DNA of 64,000 nt, taken from Gordonia sp. PP30. Its GTDB lineage: Bacteria; Actinomycetota; Actinomycetes; Mycobacteriales; Mycobacteriaceae. The position numbers were made by a program, and so were the translations under genes. The notes below the pieces were generated by a model, which was given only the letters and a program-made list of their open reading frames with translations, was not told where the DNA came from and did not search any database. Below are positions 37,027-44,433 of this stretch, piece after piece. How positions within the stretch are numbered: the stretch's first letter is position 1; each line of letters opens with the position of its first letter. The stretch lies in assembly GCF_023100845.1 (NCBI RefSeq), contig NZ_CP095864.1:1488001-1552000 (forward strand). The letters run 5' to 3'.

Positions 37027-38910
37027 GTGACCGATACGGACCTGAGCACTCCCGACACGGCCAAGCGCGGCCTCAGCAGCATGCTGCTCCCGGAACTCCG
37101 CACCGTGGCCGCCGGCCTGGGCATCAAGGGCATTTCGGGAATGCGCAAGGGCGCGCTGATCGACGCGATCCGCGCTCAGCAGTCCGGTGGGGCCGCGAAC
37201 ACCGCACCTGCCGAGAAGCCCGCCGCCGACAAGCCCGTCGTCGCGAAGACGGCCGAGAAGGCCCCGGCGGAGAAGGCCCCGGCCGATTCCGCGCCGAAGT
37301 CCGGCCCCGAGCAGGGCGAGGAGCGCGGCCGCGGCGCGCGGCGCGGCGAGAACCGCGACAACCGGAACGGTGAGAACCGGAACGGGGCCAACAAGCCGGA
37401 CAACGGTGACAAGGGTGCGGCCAAGCAGGGCGACAAGAACACCGCCGACAAGAACAACGACGCGCGCGGCGAGAAGTCCGACGGCAACAAGAACGACGGC
37501 AACAGGAACGACGGAAACAGGAACGACGGAAACAGGAACGACGGCGGCAACAAGGGCGGCCAGCGGAACCAGGGCAACCAGGGGCAGGGCGGCCAGAACC
37601 AGGGCAACCAGAACCAGGGCAACCAGGGCCCGTCGGACGACGGTGAGGGCGGCGGCCGCCGCCGCGGCCGTCGGCTGCGGGAACGCAACCGCCGCAACCG
37701 CGATCGTGGCGACGGTGGCGGCGGGGCGGAGCCGCAGCTGAACGAGGGCGACGTCGTCGCACCGGTCGCCGGCATCCTCGACGTGCTCGACAACTACGCC
37801 TTCGTCCGGACCTCCGGCTACCTGCCCGGCCCGAACGACGTCTACGTCTCGATGAACATGGTCCGCCGCTACGGCCTGCGGCGCGGCGACGCGATCACCG
37901 GTGCCGTGAAGGTGCCGCGCGACGGCGAGCAGGGCGGCGGGGGCGGCAACCAGCGGCAGAAGTTCAACCCGCTGGTCCGCCTGGACACCGTCAACGGCGG
38001 CGATCCGGAGCTGTCGCGCAAGCGGCCCGACTTCACCAAGCTGACGCCGCTGTACCCGAATCAGCGCCTGCGGCTGGAGACCACGCCCGAGCGGCTGTCG
38101 ACGCGCGTGATCGACCTGATCATGCCGATCGGCAAGGGCCAGCGCGCCCTGATCGTGTCGCCGCCGAAGGCCGGTAAGACCACCATCCTGCAGGACATCG
38201 CGAACGCGATCACCACCAACAACCCCGAGTGCCATCTCATGGTCGTGCTGGTGGACGAACGGCCCGAAGAGGTCACCGACATGCAGCGCAGCGTGAAGGG
38301 CGAGGTCATCGCCTCCACCTTCGACCGCCCGCCGTCGGACCACACCACCGTCGCCGAACTGGCGATCGAACGCGCCAAGCGTCTCGTGGAACAGGGCAAG
38401 GACGTCGTCGTGCTGCTCGACTCGATCACCCGCCTGGGCCGCGCCTACAACAACGCCTCCCCGGCGTCGGGCCGTATCCTGTCCGGTGGTGTCGACTCCA
38501 CCGCGCTGTACCCGCCGAAGCGGTTCCTCGGCGCGGCGCGCAACATCGAGAACGGCGGTTCGCTCACCATCATCGCTTCCGCGCTGGTGGAGACCGGCTC
38601 GACCGGCGACACGGTGATCTTCGAAGAGTTCAAGGGCACCGGCAACGCCGAGCTCAAGCTCGACCGCAAGATCTCCGAGCGCCGCGTCTTCCCGGCCGTC
38701 GACGTCAACCTGTCGAGCACCCGCAAGGATGAGCTGCTGCTCTCGCCCGACGAGTTCGCGATCGTGCACAAGCTGCGCCGGCTCCTCGCCGGCCTGGACA
38801 GCCAGCAGGCGATCGACCTGCTGGTGAGCCAGCTGAAGAAGACGCGGAACAACGTCGAGTTCCTGATGCAGGTCTCCAAGACCGCCCCGGGCGGTATCGA
38901 CAACGACTGA
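37027..38910 (+). CDS. rho: Transcription termination factor Rho
   Basis: A 627-residue hexameric RNA helicase that ends transcription. Rho_N helices (SSMLLPELRTVAAGLGIKGI) occupy residues 15-55. A long insert of about 180 residues follows, first Ala/Pro/Lys-rich, then Asn/Gly/Arg-rich with NRNDG repeats. The S1-like RNA-binding domain (DNYAFVRTSGYLPGPNDVYV) begins near 255. The ATPase core has Walker A PPKAGKTTILQD, Walker B VVLLDSITRLGRAYN, and the Q- and R-loops further on. GTG at 37027, preceded by GAAAGGA, is preferred over the open frame upstream. Inserts of this type are an actinobacterial trait and bind RNA. The leader holds two hairpins. Confidence 0.97.
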   Translation: MTDTDLSTPDTAKRGLSSMLLPELRTVAAGLGIKGISGMRKGALIDAIRAQQSGGAANTAPAEKPAADKPVVAKTAEKAPAEKAPADSAPKSGPEQGEERGRGARRGENRDNRNGENRNGANKPDNGDKGAAKQGDKNTADKNNDARGEKSDGNKNDGNRNDGNRNDGNRNDGGNKGGQRNQGNQGQGGQNQGNQNQGNQGPSDDGEGGGRRRGRRLRERNRRNRDRGDGGGGAEPQLNEGDVVAPVAGILDVLDNYAFVRTSGYLPGPNDVYVSMNMVRRYGLRRGDAITGAVKVPRDGEQGGGGGNQRQKFNPLVRLDTVNGGDPELSRKRPDFTKLTPLYPNQRLRLETTPERLSTRVIDLIMPIGKGQRALIVSPPKAGKTTILQDIANAITTNNPECHLMVVLVDERPEEVTDMQRSVKGEVIASTFDRPPSDHTTVAELAIERAKRLVEQGKDVVVLLDSITRLGRAYNNASPASGRILSGGVDSTALYPPKRFLGAARNIENGGSLTIIASALVETGSTGDTVIFEEFKGTGNAELKLDRKISERRVFPAVDVNLSSTRKDELLLSPDEFAIVHKLRRLLAGLDSQQAIDLLVSQLKKTRNNVEFLMQVSKTAPGGIDND

Positions 38911-39376
38911 CCTCGGGTCTTTTCGTCTGGCTTCCGTCGTCTGGGTGGGTCAGTCGTCGGCGCTCCGCGCGGTGCAGGGTGGCCGCGTCGATCGACGTGT
39001 TCGGCGTGGACGCCTGGCGAAGTGGCCTTGGCGCGGGAGCGTTGCCTGGACTATTCTCCGCCTCGCCGAGTCCAGACGGCCCTGGGCGAGCTCGATAGCG
39101 ACTGACCCCGGCGGATATGACGCGGATCGTGTCGCGCTTCGACAGATGTCGCGGATCTTGCCGGATCTCTCGGCGTGTCCGCGACAGATTTCGGGCCCGA
39201 CAAGATCCGCGACATCTTGCTCGCCTGGCGTGTGGCCCATGCTGGTCGAGCGAAGTTGAGACCACCCTTCGGATCCGCTCTGGAAGTTCCCGCCAGGTGG
39301 CGGGGCGCAGACCGTGTCGAAGCCGAGCCCCGAAACTGGGGAGGGTAGCGTTACCGGGGTCGATGTGAGGGGGCGG
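38911..39376. other. Gene-free interval between rho and the kinase gene
   Basis: 466 bases without a supportable gene. After the rho stop there is no strong hairpin that I can see. It contains the first copy of the 103-bp repeat (39122-39224). A GAGGGGG ribosome site at 39367-39373 serves the kinase start. Confidence 0.6.
39122..39224. repeat. 103-bp repeat, copy A
   Basis: Same 103-base sequence as 41677-41779, with 14 mismatches and no gaps (86% identity), in the same orientation on the other side of the kinase gene. Inside are palindromic pieces such as TGTCGCGGA ... TCCGCGACA (9-bp arms). The layout suggests a small dispersed, non-coding palindromic element. Confidence 0.8.
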
Positions 39377-41629
39377 GTGAGCACATTGCAGTCCGGCGAG
39401 GTCTTCGCCGGGTACACGATCGAACGGCTACTCGGGGCGGGTGGCATGGGCGAGGTGTATGTCGCTCGGCATCCGCGTCTTCCGCGCAGGGACGCCCTGA
39501 AGATACTGGCTCCGGGGCTCGCCGCCGACGATCAGTTCCGGCGCCGCTTCGAGCGGGAGGCCGATGCGGTGGCCGGGTTCAGTCATCCGAACATCGTGAA
39601 GGTGTACGACCGTGGGGAGGCCGAGGGGCGGCTGTGGATCACGCTGGAGTTGATCGACGGCGCGGATCTGACCGCGGTGACGGCCCGTGGGCCGGTGCCG
39701 TTCGCCGATACGGTGCGGTGGCTGGGGGAGATCGCTTCGGCGCTGGATGAGGCGGCCGGGTACGGGCTGGTGCATCGGGACGTGAAGCCGGCGAACACTC
39801 TGGTCGATCGTCGTGGCCGGGCGTTGCTGACGGATTTCGGGATCGCGCATCTGGTGTCGGAGGCGGCGGAGTTGACCGGGACCGGGATGACGGTCGGGAC
39901 CGTCACCTACGCCTCACCCGAGCAACTGCAGGGTATGGCCGTCGACGCCCGGGCCGACCAATACGCGCTCGCGTGCACCGCGTTCGTGTTGCTCGCCGGA
40001 AGCGCGCCGTACGGTGGTGTGAATGCCGGGGCCATCCTGGTTCAGCACGTGACCTCGCCGATTCCGAGTGCGGTGCAACGCAATCCCGGCCTGCCGCCGG
40101 CGGTGGACGCCGTGTTCTTCCGGGCCCTCGCCAAGAACCCCGCCGACCGATTCCCGACGAGCGTTGCCTTCGTCGACGCGCTCGCCGGAGCCCTCGGCGG
40201 CGCGATTCATGCCGCACCGTCGCCGACGGTCCCATCCGCTCCCGGGGCTCCGCACTCGGCGACCGCCGCGGTGCCGACGGCTGTCGTACCGCCCGTCGTC
40301 GTGCCGCCCGCCCCGGCTGTCCCGGTGCCGTCCGCGCCCGTACCAGGGAGACGCCCGCGGCGATCGGGCCGGGTGATCGCGGGAGTCGCCGCCGCGGTCG
40401 TCGTGGTGATCGCGCTGGTCGTCGCACTGGTGGTGACGCTGGGGCGCGGCGACGACGGAGGTTCGGCGCGTAACGGCCGCCTCCTGGTGACCCCGGACAT
40501 GGCTTCGCTGAAGAGCGCACCCACGGACCCGAAATGGGTGTTCACCGGGGCGGGTCCCCGGTCGGTGCAGGCGGTCGGCGGCAACGAACGATACGTGATG
40601 ATGACTAGCGACGGTGGCTCCGGTGGCGCGACCGTCTACGTGGTGGACGCGCGATCGGGCAAGGGCGTCCACCAGTGGACGGTTCCCGGCTCGGGTGTCG
40701 TGCTGAGTTCCTGCCACGGTCTCGAGCCCGGCGACGCGGTGGTGTGCGCCACGGATGTCGTGGAGGGCGCGTACGTGATCATTGACCTGGCCACCGGCAA
40801 GCTCCACCCGTTGTCCGTGGGGCGCGGCGGCCGCGTGATCGTGTCCGGCGACACGGTCGTGACCATTGCCAAGAGCGGCGCGATCACCGCGTACGGCGCC
40901 GACGGAGCTGCGAAGTGGTCCGCGCAGAGTTCGGCTTCCGCGTGGCGACTCCCGGTCGAGGGATCACCGGTCATCGCGCTGTCCGATGGCCGGACGTTCA
41001 CCGTCAGGGAGATCGCGACGGGACGGACGGTGTTCTCCGAGGACGCGGCGTCCGGGCTCGATCCGGAGCGGGAGTCCAGCTGGGGAGCCTTCCGCACGGG
41101 ATTCGTCATCAACGCCGGCAATCGGGTCGAGTTGTACAACGCGGCAGGCACCAAGACTGCGACGGTCGAGGGAGGCTGGTCGCCGGTCGGCTATGACGAG
41201 GGTGCGAGCGCCACCGGGTTGCCGGTGCTCACTGACGAGGCGACCAAGCAGACGGCCACCTTCGACCCGGCGACCGGAAAGCCCGTCGCGACTGTGACGT
41301 GGCCCGAACCCGCGGGTCTGATCACCGGTGCGGTCGGCACCAAGGTCGTGGTGACGTTTCCGTCGGCCGGGACCGCCGCGTCGAACGGTGACGGTTACCC
41401 CTTCGGCTGGTTCGACGCGTACGACGGGAAGACCGGGACCTTCGACGCGCAGTTCGGGACTGCTCTCGGTACCGACGGTGAGCGCCTGCTGGTCTCGCTC
41501 GATTCGGACAGCTTCGCCGCGTTCGGGATCGACTCGTCCACCCCGCTGTGGCGCCAGACGCTCGACGATCGGTACACGCTGCTCGCCGTCGGCGGGAAGC
41601 TGTACGACCGCAACCGTCGCCTGCTCTGA
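39377..41629 (+). CDS. Receptor-type Ser/Thr protein kinase with extracellular propeller-like domain
   Basis: A 750-residue PknB-family (Hanks-type) membrane kinase. The kinase domain, residues 10-270, has the glycine loop LLGAGGMGEVYVA, the ATP lysine in RDALKIL, catalytic loop HRDVKPANTLV, DFGIAHLV, and the P+1 segment GTVTYASPEQL. A Pro/Ala/Val-rich juxtamembrane linker leads to one transmembrane helix around residues 335-357 (VAAAVVVVIALVVALVVTL). The outer domain of about 390 residues has repeated VYVVDARSGKGVHQW, IDLATGK and VREIATGRT-like strands, the pattern of a PQQ/WD-type propeller, with no PASTA repeats. GTG at 39377 follows a GAGGGGG site; an earlier in-frame ATG at 39314 would add 21 poorly matching residues. 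The ligand and targets are unknown. Single gene flanked by 103-bp repeats. Confidence 0.92.
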   Translation: MSTLQSGEVFAGYTIERLLGAGGMGEVYVARHPRLPRRDALKILAPGLAADDQFRRRFEREADAVAGFSHPNIVKVYDRGEAEGRLWITLELIDGADLTAVTARGPVPFADTVRWLGEIASALDEAAGYGLVHRDVKPANTLVDRRGRALLTDFGIAHLVSEAAELTGTGMTVGTVTYASPEQLQGMAVDARADQYALACTAFVLLAGSAPYGGVNAGAILVQHVTSPIPSAVQRNPGLPPAVDAVFFRALAKNPADRFPTSVAFVDALAGALGGAIHAAPSPTVPSAPGAPHSATAAVPTAVVPPVVVPPAPAVPVPSAPVPGRRPRRSGRVIAGVAAAVVVVIALVVALVVTLGRGDDGGSARNGRLLVTPDMASLKSAPTDPKWVFTGAGPRSVQAVGGNERYVMMTSDGGSGGATVYVVDARSGKGVHQWTVPGSGVVLSSCHGLEPGDAVVCATDVVEGAYVIIDLATGKLHPLSVGRGGRVIVSGDTVVTIAKSGAITAYGADGAAKWSAQSSASAWRLPVEGSPVIALSDGRTFTVREIATGRTVFSEDAASGLDPERESSWGAFRTGFVINAGNRVELYNAAGTKTATVEGGWSPVGYDEGASATGLPVLTDEATKQTATFDPATGKPVATVTWPEPAGLITGAVGTKVVVTFPSAGTAASNGDGYPFGWFDAYDGKTGTFDAQFGTALGTDGERLLVSLDSDSFAAFGIDSSTPLWRQTLDDRYTLLAVGGKLYDRNRRLL

Positions 41630-41676
41630 GCGACCGCCCCGCGCTTCCCCGGCCCCGGCGCGCCCGGCGATCGGTC

Positions 41677-41779
41677 GCGGATCGTGTCGCCGGTCGACAC
41701 ATGTCGCGATTCTTGCCGGATCCGGCGGCGTGTCCACGACAGATTTCGGCCGCGACAAGATCCGCGACGTCTTGCTCCC
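41677..41779. repeat. 103-bp repeat, copy B
   Basis: Second copy of the element at 39122-39224, beginning 48 bases after the kinase stop. 89 of 103 bases agree. Direct orientation relative to copy A. Confidence 0.8.
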
Positions 41780-41858
41780 GCGGTGCCCAGATCGTCGGCC
41801 GTGTGGAGATGTGCTGCTAGGAGGGCGTTTCGACACGATCTCGGCTAGCGCCTCGATC

Positions 41859-42220
41859 GGCTCAACGGGCTGTGGGGGCGAGTCGGCTCAGCGGGCTGTG
41901 GGGGCGGGTCGGCTCAGCGGGCTGTGGGGGCGGGTCGGCTCAGCGGGCTGTGGGGGCGAGTCGGCTCAGCGGGCTGTGGGGGCGGGTCGGCTCAGCGGGC
42001 TGTGGGGGAGAGTCCGCTCAGCGGGCTGTGGGGGCGGGTCGGCTCAACGGGCTGTGGGGGAGAGTCGGCTCAGCGGGCTGTGGGGGCGGGTCGGCTCAAC
42101 GGGCTGTGGGGGCGAGTCCGCTCAGCGGGCTGTGGGCGGATCGGCTCGCCGGGCGGTGGGGGAGGGTCGGCTCGATGGGTGGTGGGGGCGGGTCGGCTCG
42201 ACGGGCTGGGGGCTCGTCCC
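41859..42220. repeat. 26-bp tandem repeat array, 14 copies
   Basis: Unit GGCTCAGCGGGCTGTGGGGG plus CGGGTC, 26 bases. Unit starts fall at 41859 and then every 26 bases to 42119, then 42143, 42169 and 42195 (one 24-base unit). Early units are nearly identical (A/G and C/G variants); the last three are more degenerate. It fills the gap between the kinase and the reductase gene ending at 42231. Frames through it are open only because the unit lacks stops. With copy B and flanking bases this explains the 600-base gene-free stretch 41630-42230. Confidence 0.95.
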
Positions 42221-42230
42221 AGAGGAAGTG

Positions 42231-43406
42231 TCAGTAGACGTCGCGGCGGTAGCGGCCGGCGGTGCGCAGTTCCTCCAGGCGGGCGCGGGCGGCGGTGTCG
42301 TCGAGGCCCTCGTTGGTCGCGATGATCGAGACCAGGGCGTCGTCGACGCTGGCGGCCATGGCGTCGGCGTCGCCGCAGACGTAGAGGACCGCGCCGTCGC
42401 GCAGCCAGTGGTAGAGGTCCTCGCCGTGGCCGTCCATCAGGTGCTGGACGTAGACCTTCTCCTCCTGTTCGCGGGAGAAGGCCACGTCCAGGCGGTCCAG
42501 GACGCCCTCGGCGTGCAGTTCGTGGATCTCCTCGCGGTACAGGAAGTCCTGGTCGCGGCGGCGGGCGCCGTGGAACAGCCAGTTGCGGCCCGCGCCGCCG
42601 GCGGTGGCGCGCTCGTGCAGGAAGCCGCGGAAGGGGGCGATTCCGGTACCGGGGCCGATCATGATGATGTCGGTGTCCGGTTCGGGCAGGCGGAAACTCT
42701 TGTTCGGGGTCAGGTAGATGCCGACGGTGTCGCCCGGCGTCACCCGGTCGGCGAGGTACGTCGACGCCGCGCCGCCGCGGTCGCGCCCGTCGCCCCAGTC
42801 GTCGGTGGCGAAGTGCCGGACGGTCGCCGGGGTCAGGTGAATGGTCCCGGCGTGCACGTTCGGCGACGACGAGATCGAGTAGGTGCGCGCGGCGAGCGGC
42901 CGGAGCTCGGCGAGCAGCGCCTCCGGGGTCGGCGTCCAGTCGGGTTCCAGGTTCAGCAGATCGAGCACGTCCCGGCCGCGCGCCCAGGCGTCGAGGTCGG
43001 CCCGGTCACCGTCGAGCAGGGCGGCCGCCGCCGTGTTGCCGAGGGCCTTCGCCAGGTGGTCGAGCAGATACATCGACACCGAGGTGATCTCGAACCCGTG
43101 GGTGAGCGCGTTCGACAGCGTCTGCGAGCCCTTCCGGTCGGTGATCTCCGTCTCCGGCGGCACGCCGAGCCGCGCGATGATCGCCGTGACCAGCGACGGG
43201 TCGTTGGTGGGGAGCACCGAGACGGCGTCGCCGGGCTCGTATTCCAGACCCGCGTCGGCGACGTCGAGCACCAGGTGACGAACCTCCTTCTCGCTCTCCG
43301 GGGCGGTGAGGAGGGTGTTCTCGATGACCCGCGCCTCGTAGGGATTGCGGCGAGACCAGCGGACCTTCTTGGCCCGGCCCGCGGGCCGCTCGGATTCGGT
43401 CGTCAT
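42231..43406 (-). CDS. CysJ-type FAD/NADPH reductase without flavodoxin domain
   Basis: A 391-residue ferredoxin-NADP reductase-like flavoprotein matching the C-terminal two thirds of CysJ/cytochrome P450 reductase. The connecting and FAD domains include EYEPGDAVSVLPTNDP and RTYSISSSPNVHAG (the RxYSxxS FAD motif). The NADPH domain has MIGPGTGIAPFRGFLHERA and LYVCGDADAMAASV, and the protein ends RRDVY with the aromatic that stacks on FAD. The N-terminal flavodoxin (FMN) module is absent. ATG at 43404-43406, 49 bases after the HemS-like gene. Fourth gene of an iron-box-controlled operon and about half identical by eye to the larger reductase at 44433, so probably a duplicate that lost its FMN module. 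It would pass electrons from NADPH to an unknown acceptor. Confidence 0.92.
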   Translation of the reverse strand: MTTESERPAGRAKKVRWSRRNPYEARVIENTLLTAPESEKEVRHLVLDVADAGLEYEPGDAVSVLPTNDPSLVTAIIARLGVPPETEITDRKGSQTLSNALTHGFEITSVSMYLLDHLAKALGNTAAAALLDGDRADLDAWARGRDVLDLLNLEPDWTPTPEALLAELRPLAARTYSISSSPNVHAGTIHLTPATVRHFATDDWGDGRDRGGAASTYLADRVTPGDTVGIYLTPNKSFRLPEPDTDIIMIGPGTGIAPFRGFLHERATAGGAGRNWLFHGARRRDQDFLYREEIHELHAEGVLDRLDVAFSREQEEKVYVQHLMDGHGEDLYHWLRDGAVLYVCGDADAMAASVDDALVSIIATNEGLDDTAARARLEELRTAGRYRRDVY

Positions 43407-43455
43407 GGTCGTAATCTACCCCGCGGTACGCGCGGTACCCGTCAGGCTCGGGCGG

Positions 43456-44433
43456 TCACGAGTGGTCGCGCAGATCATCGATCAGCTGCTCCCATCCGGC
43501 CCACGTCGACTCGGTGATCGGGCCGGTCACCGAGGCGAGGAAACAGCACCGGCCGTGGCGGTCGTACAGTTCGACGGCGCTCGTGCGTCCGCGCGAGCCG
43601 TCGGCGCGGGTGAGCCAGCAGTGCTCGATGTCATTGAAGTCGATCATGGTGCTGGTGCCGCCGGACGCCATGACCATGACGCCCGCGTGTTCGCGGACCC
43701 CGTCGAGGCGGTCGTGATGGATCGCGAGGATTCCGGGTGCGACGGCGCAGGTGGTGATCGGCATGGACAGCCGGGCGGCGTGCGTGAGCGCGGCGACGAC
43801 CTGCGACGACGCGACGCGCATCGCGCCGGCCTGGGTTCCGCTCGCCAACGCTGCACCGCGCCGGCATCCGCGGTCGGTGAGCACATCGTCGAGCATCGCG
43901 AGCTGGTCGCCGGAGTCACCCGGTGTGCTCGGTCCTTCGCCGAGGTGGACTCCGGCCAGTCCGCCCCCGCCGACCGACGGCCCCACCAGGGACAGCGACT
44001 CGAAGACGAGCCGGTCGGAGCCGCGCGTCAGATAGACGGCGTGCGCGATGGTGCCGTCCCGGTCGAAGAAGCGCAGCGTCGGGGGAGTGCGGTCGACCGG
44101 TTCGGTGATCACCATCGGCCCCAGCGCGGCGGGCCGCACGCGCAGGGCGATCGTCCTGGCCGGTGCGAGGAGGGGACCGCCCGCGCCGATGGGTGCGGCA
44201 TGCGCGCCGGTGGCGCTGGTCAGCACCGGGCCGGCGGCCGTCACACCGACCACCTCATCCAGCAGGGGCAGCGCACTCAGGACGATGTCGACCGGACCGT
44301 CGAGGAGAGTGCTCGCCGATCCCGGCGCGTCGAGCACCTGCTCCAGGTCGGTGCCGCGGCCCCGCGCGCGTGGACACCTCCGGCACGGGCAGTCGTCCGG
44401 GCGTGACCGATCCTCCGGCTGCTGTCCATTCAT
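43456..44433 (-). CDS. HemS/ChuS-like hemin-binding or hemin-degrading factor homologue
   Basis: A 325-residue protein with the two-repeat layout of HemS/ChuS/HmuS. Repeat 1 ends TLRFFDRDGTIAHAVYLT, matching the family stretch IQFFDHQGDALHKVYVT. Repeat 2 ends STMIDFNDIEHCWLTRADG and TSAVELYDRHGRCCFLASV, matching HLIETTIAESWITR and TSLELFAADGTQIA of HemS. The position of the proximal heme-ligand His of HemS (His196 region) appears to be Asp/Gln here (SGDQLAML), so heme binding may differ. The N-terminus carries an extra Cys cluster, CPCRRCP. ATG at 44431-44433 overlaps the stop of the upstream diflavin reductase by one base. Role in heme-iron release or in a related iron chelate pathway is inferred. 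Confidence 0.75.
   Translation of the reverse strand: MNGQQPEDRSRPDDCPCRRCPRARGRGTDLEQVLDAPGSASTLLDGPVDIVLSALPLLDEVVGVTAAGPVLTSATGAHAAPIGAGGPLLAPARTIALRVRPAALGPMVITEPVDRTPPTLRFFDRDGTIAHAVYLTRGSDRLVFESLSLVGPSVGGGGLAGVHLGEGPSTPGDSGDQLAMLDDVLTDRGCRRGAALASGTQAGAMRVASSQVVAALTHAARLSMPITTCAVAPGILAIHHDRLDGVREHAGVMVMASGGTSTMIDFNDIEHCWLTRADGSRGRTSAVELYDRHGRCCFLASVTGPITESTWAGWEQLIDDLRDHS

Noticed and set aside
41859-42220. Possible CRISPR array
   Set aside because: Repeats are directly head to tail with no spacers and a 26-base period; it is a minisatellite.
41872-42325. Open frames through the tandem repeat encoding Gly/Arg/Trp repeats
   Set aside because: All frames are open only because the unit lacks stops. 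There is no good start or ribosome site, and the frames run into the antisense of the reductase gene.
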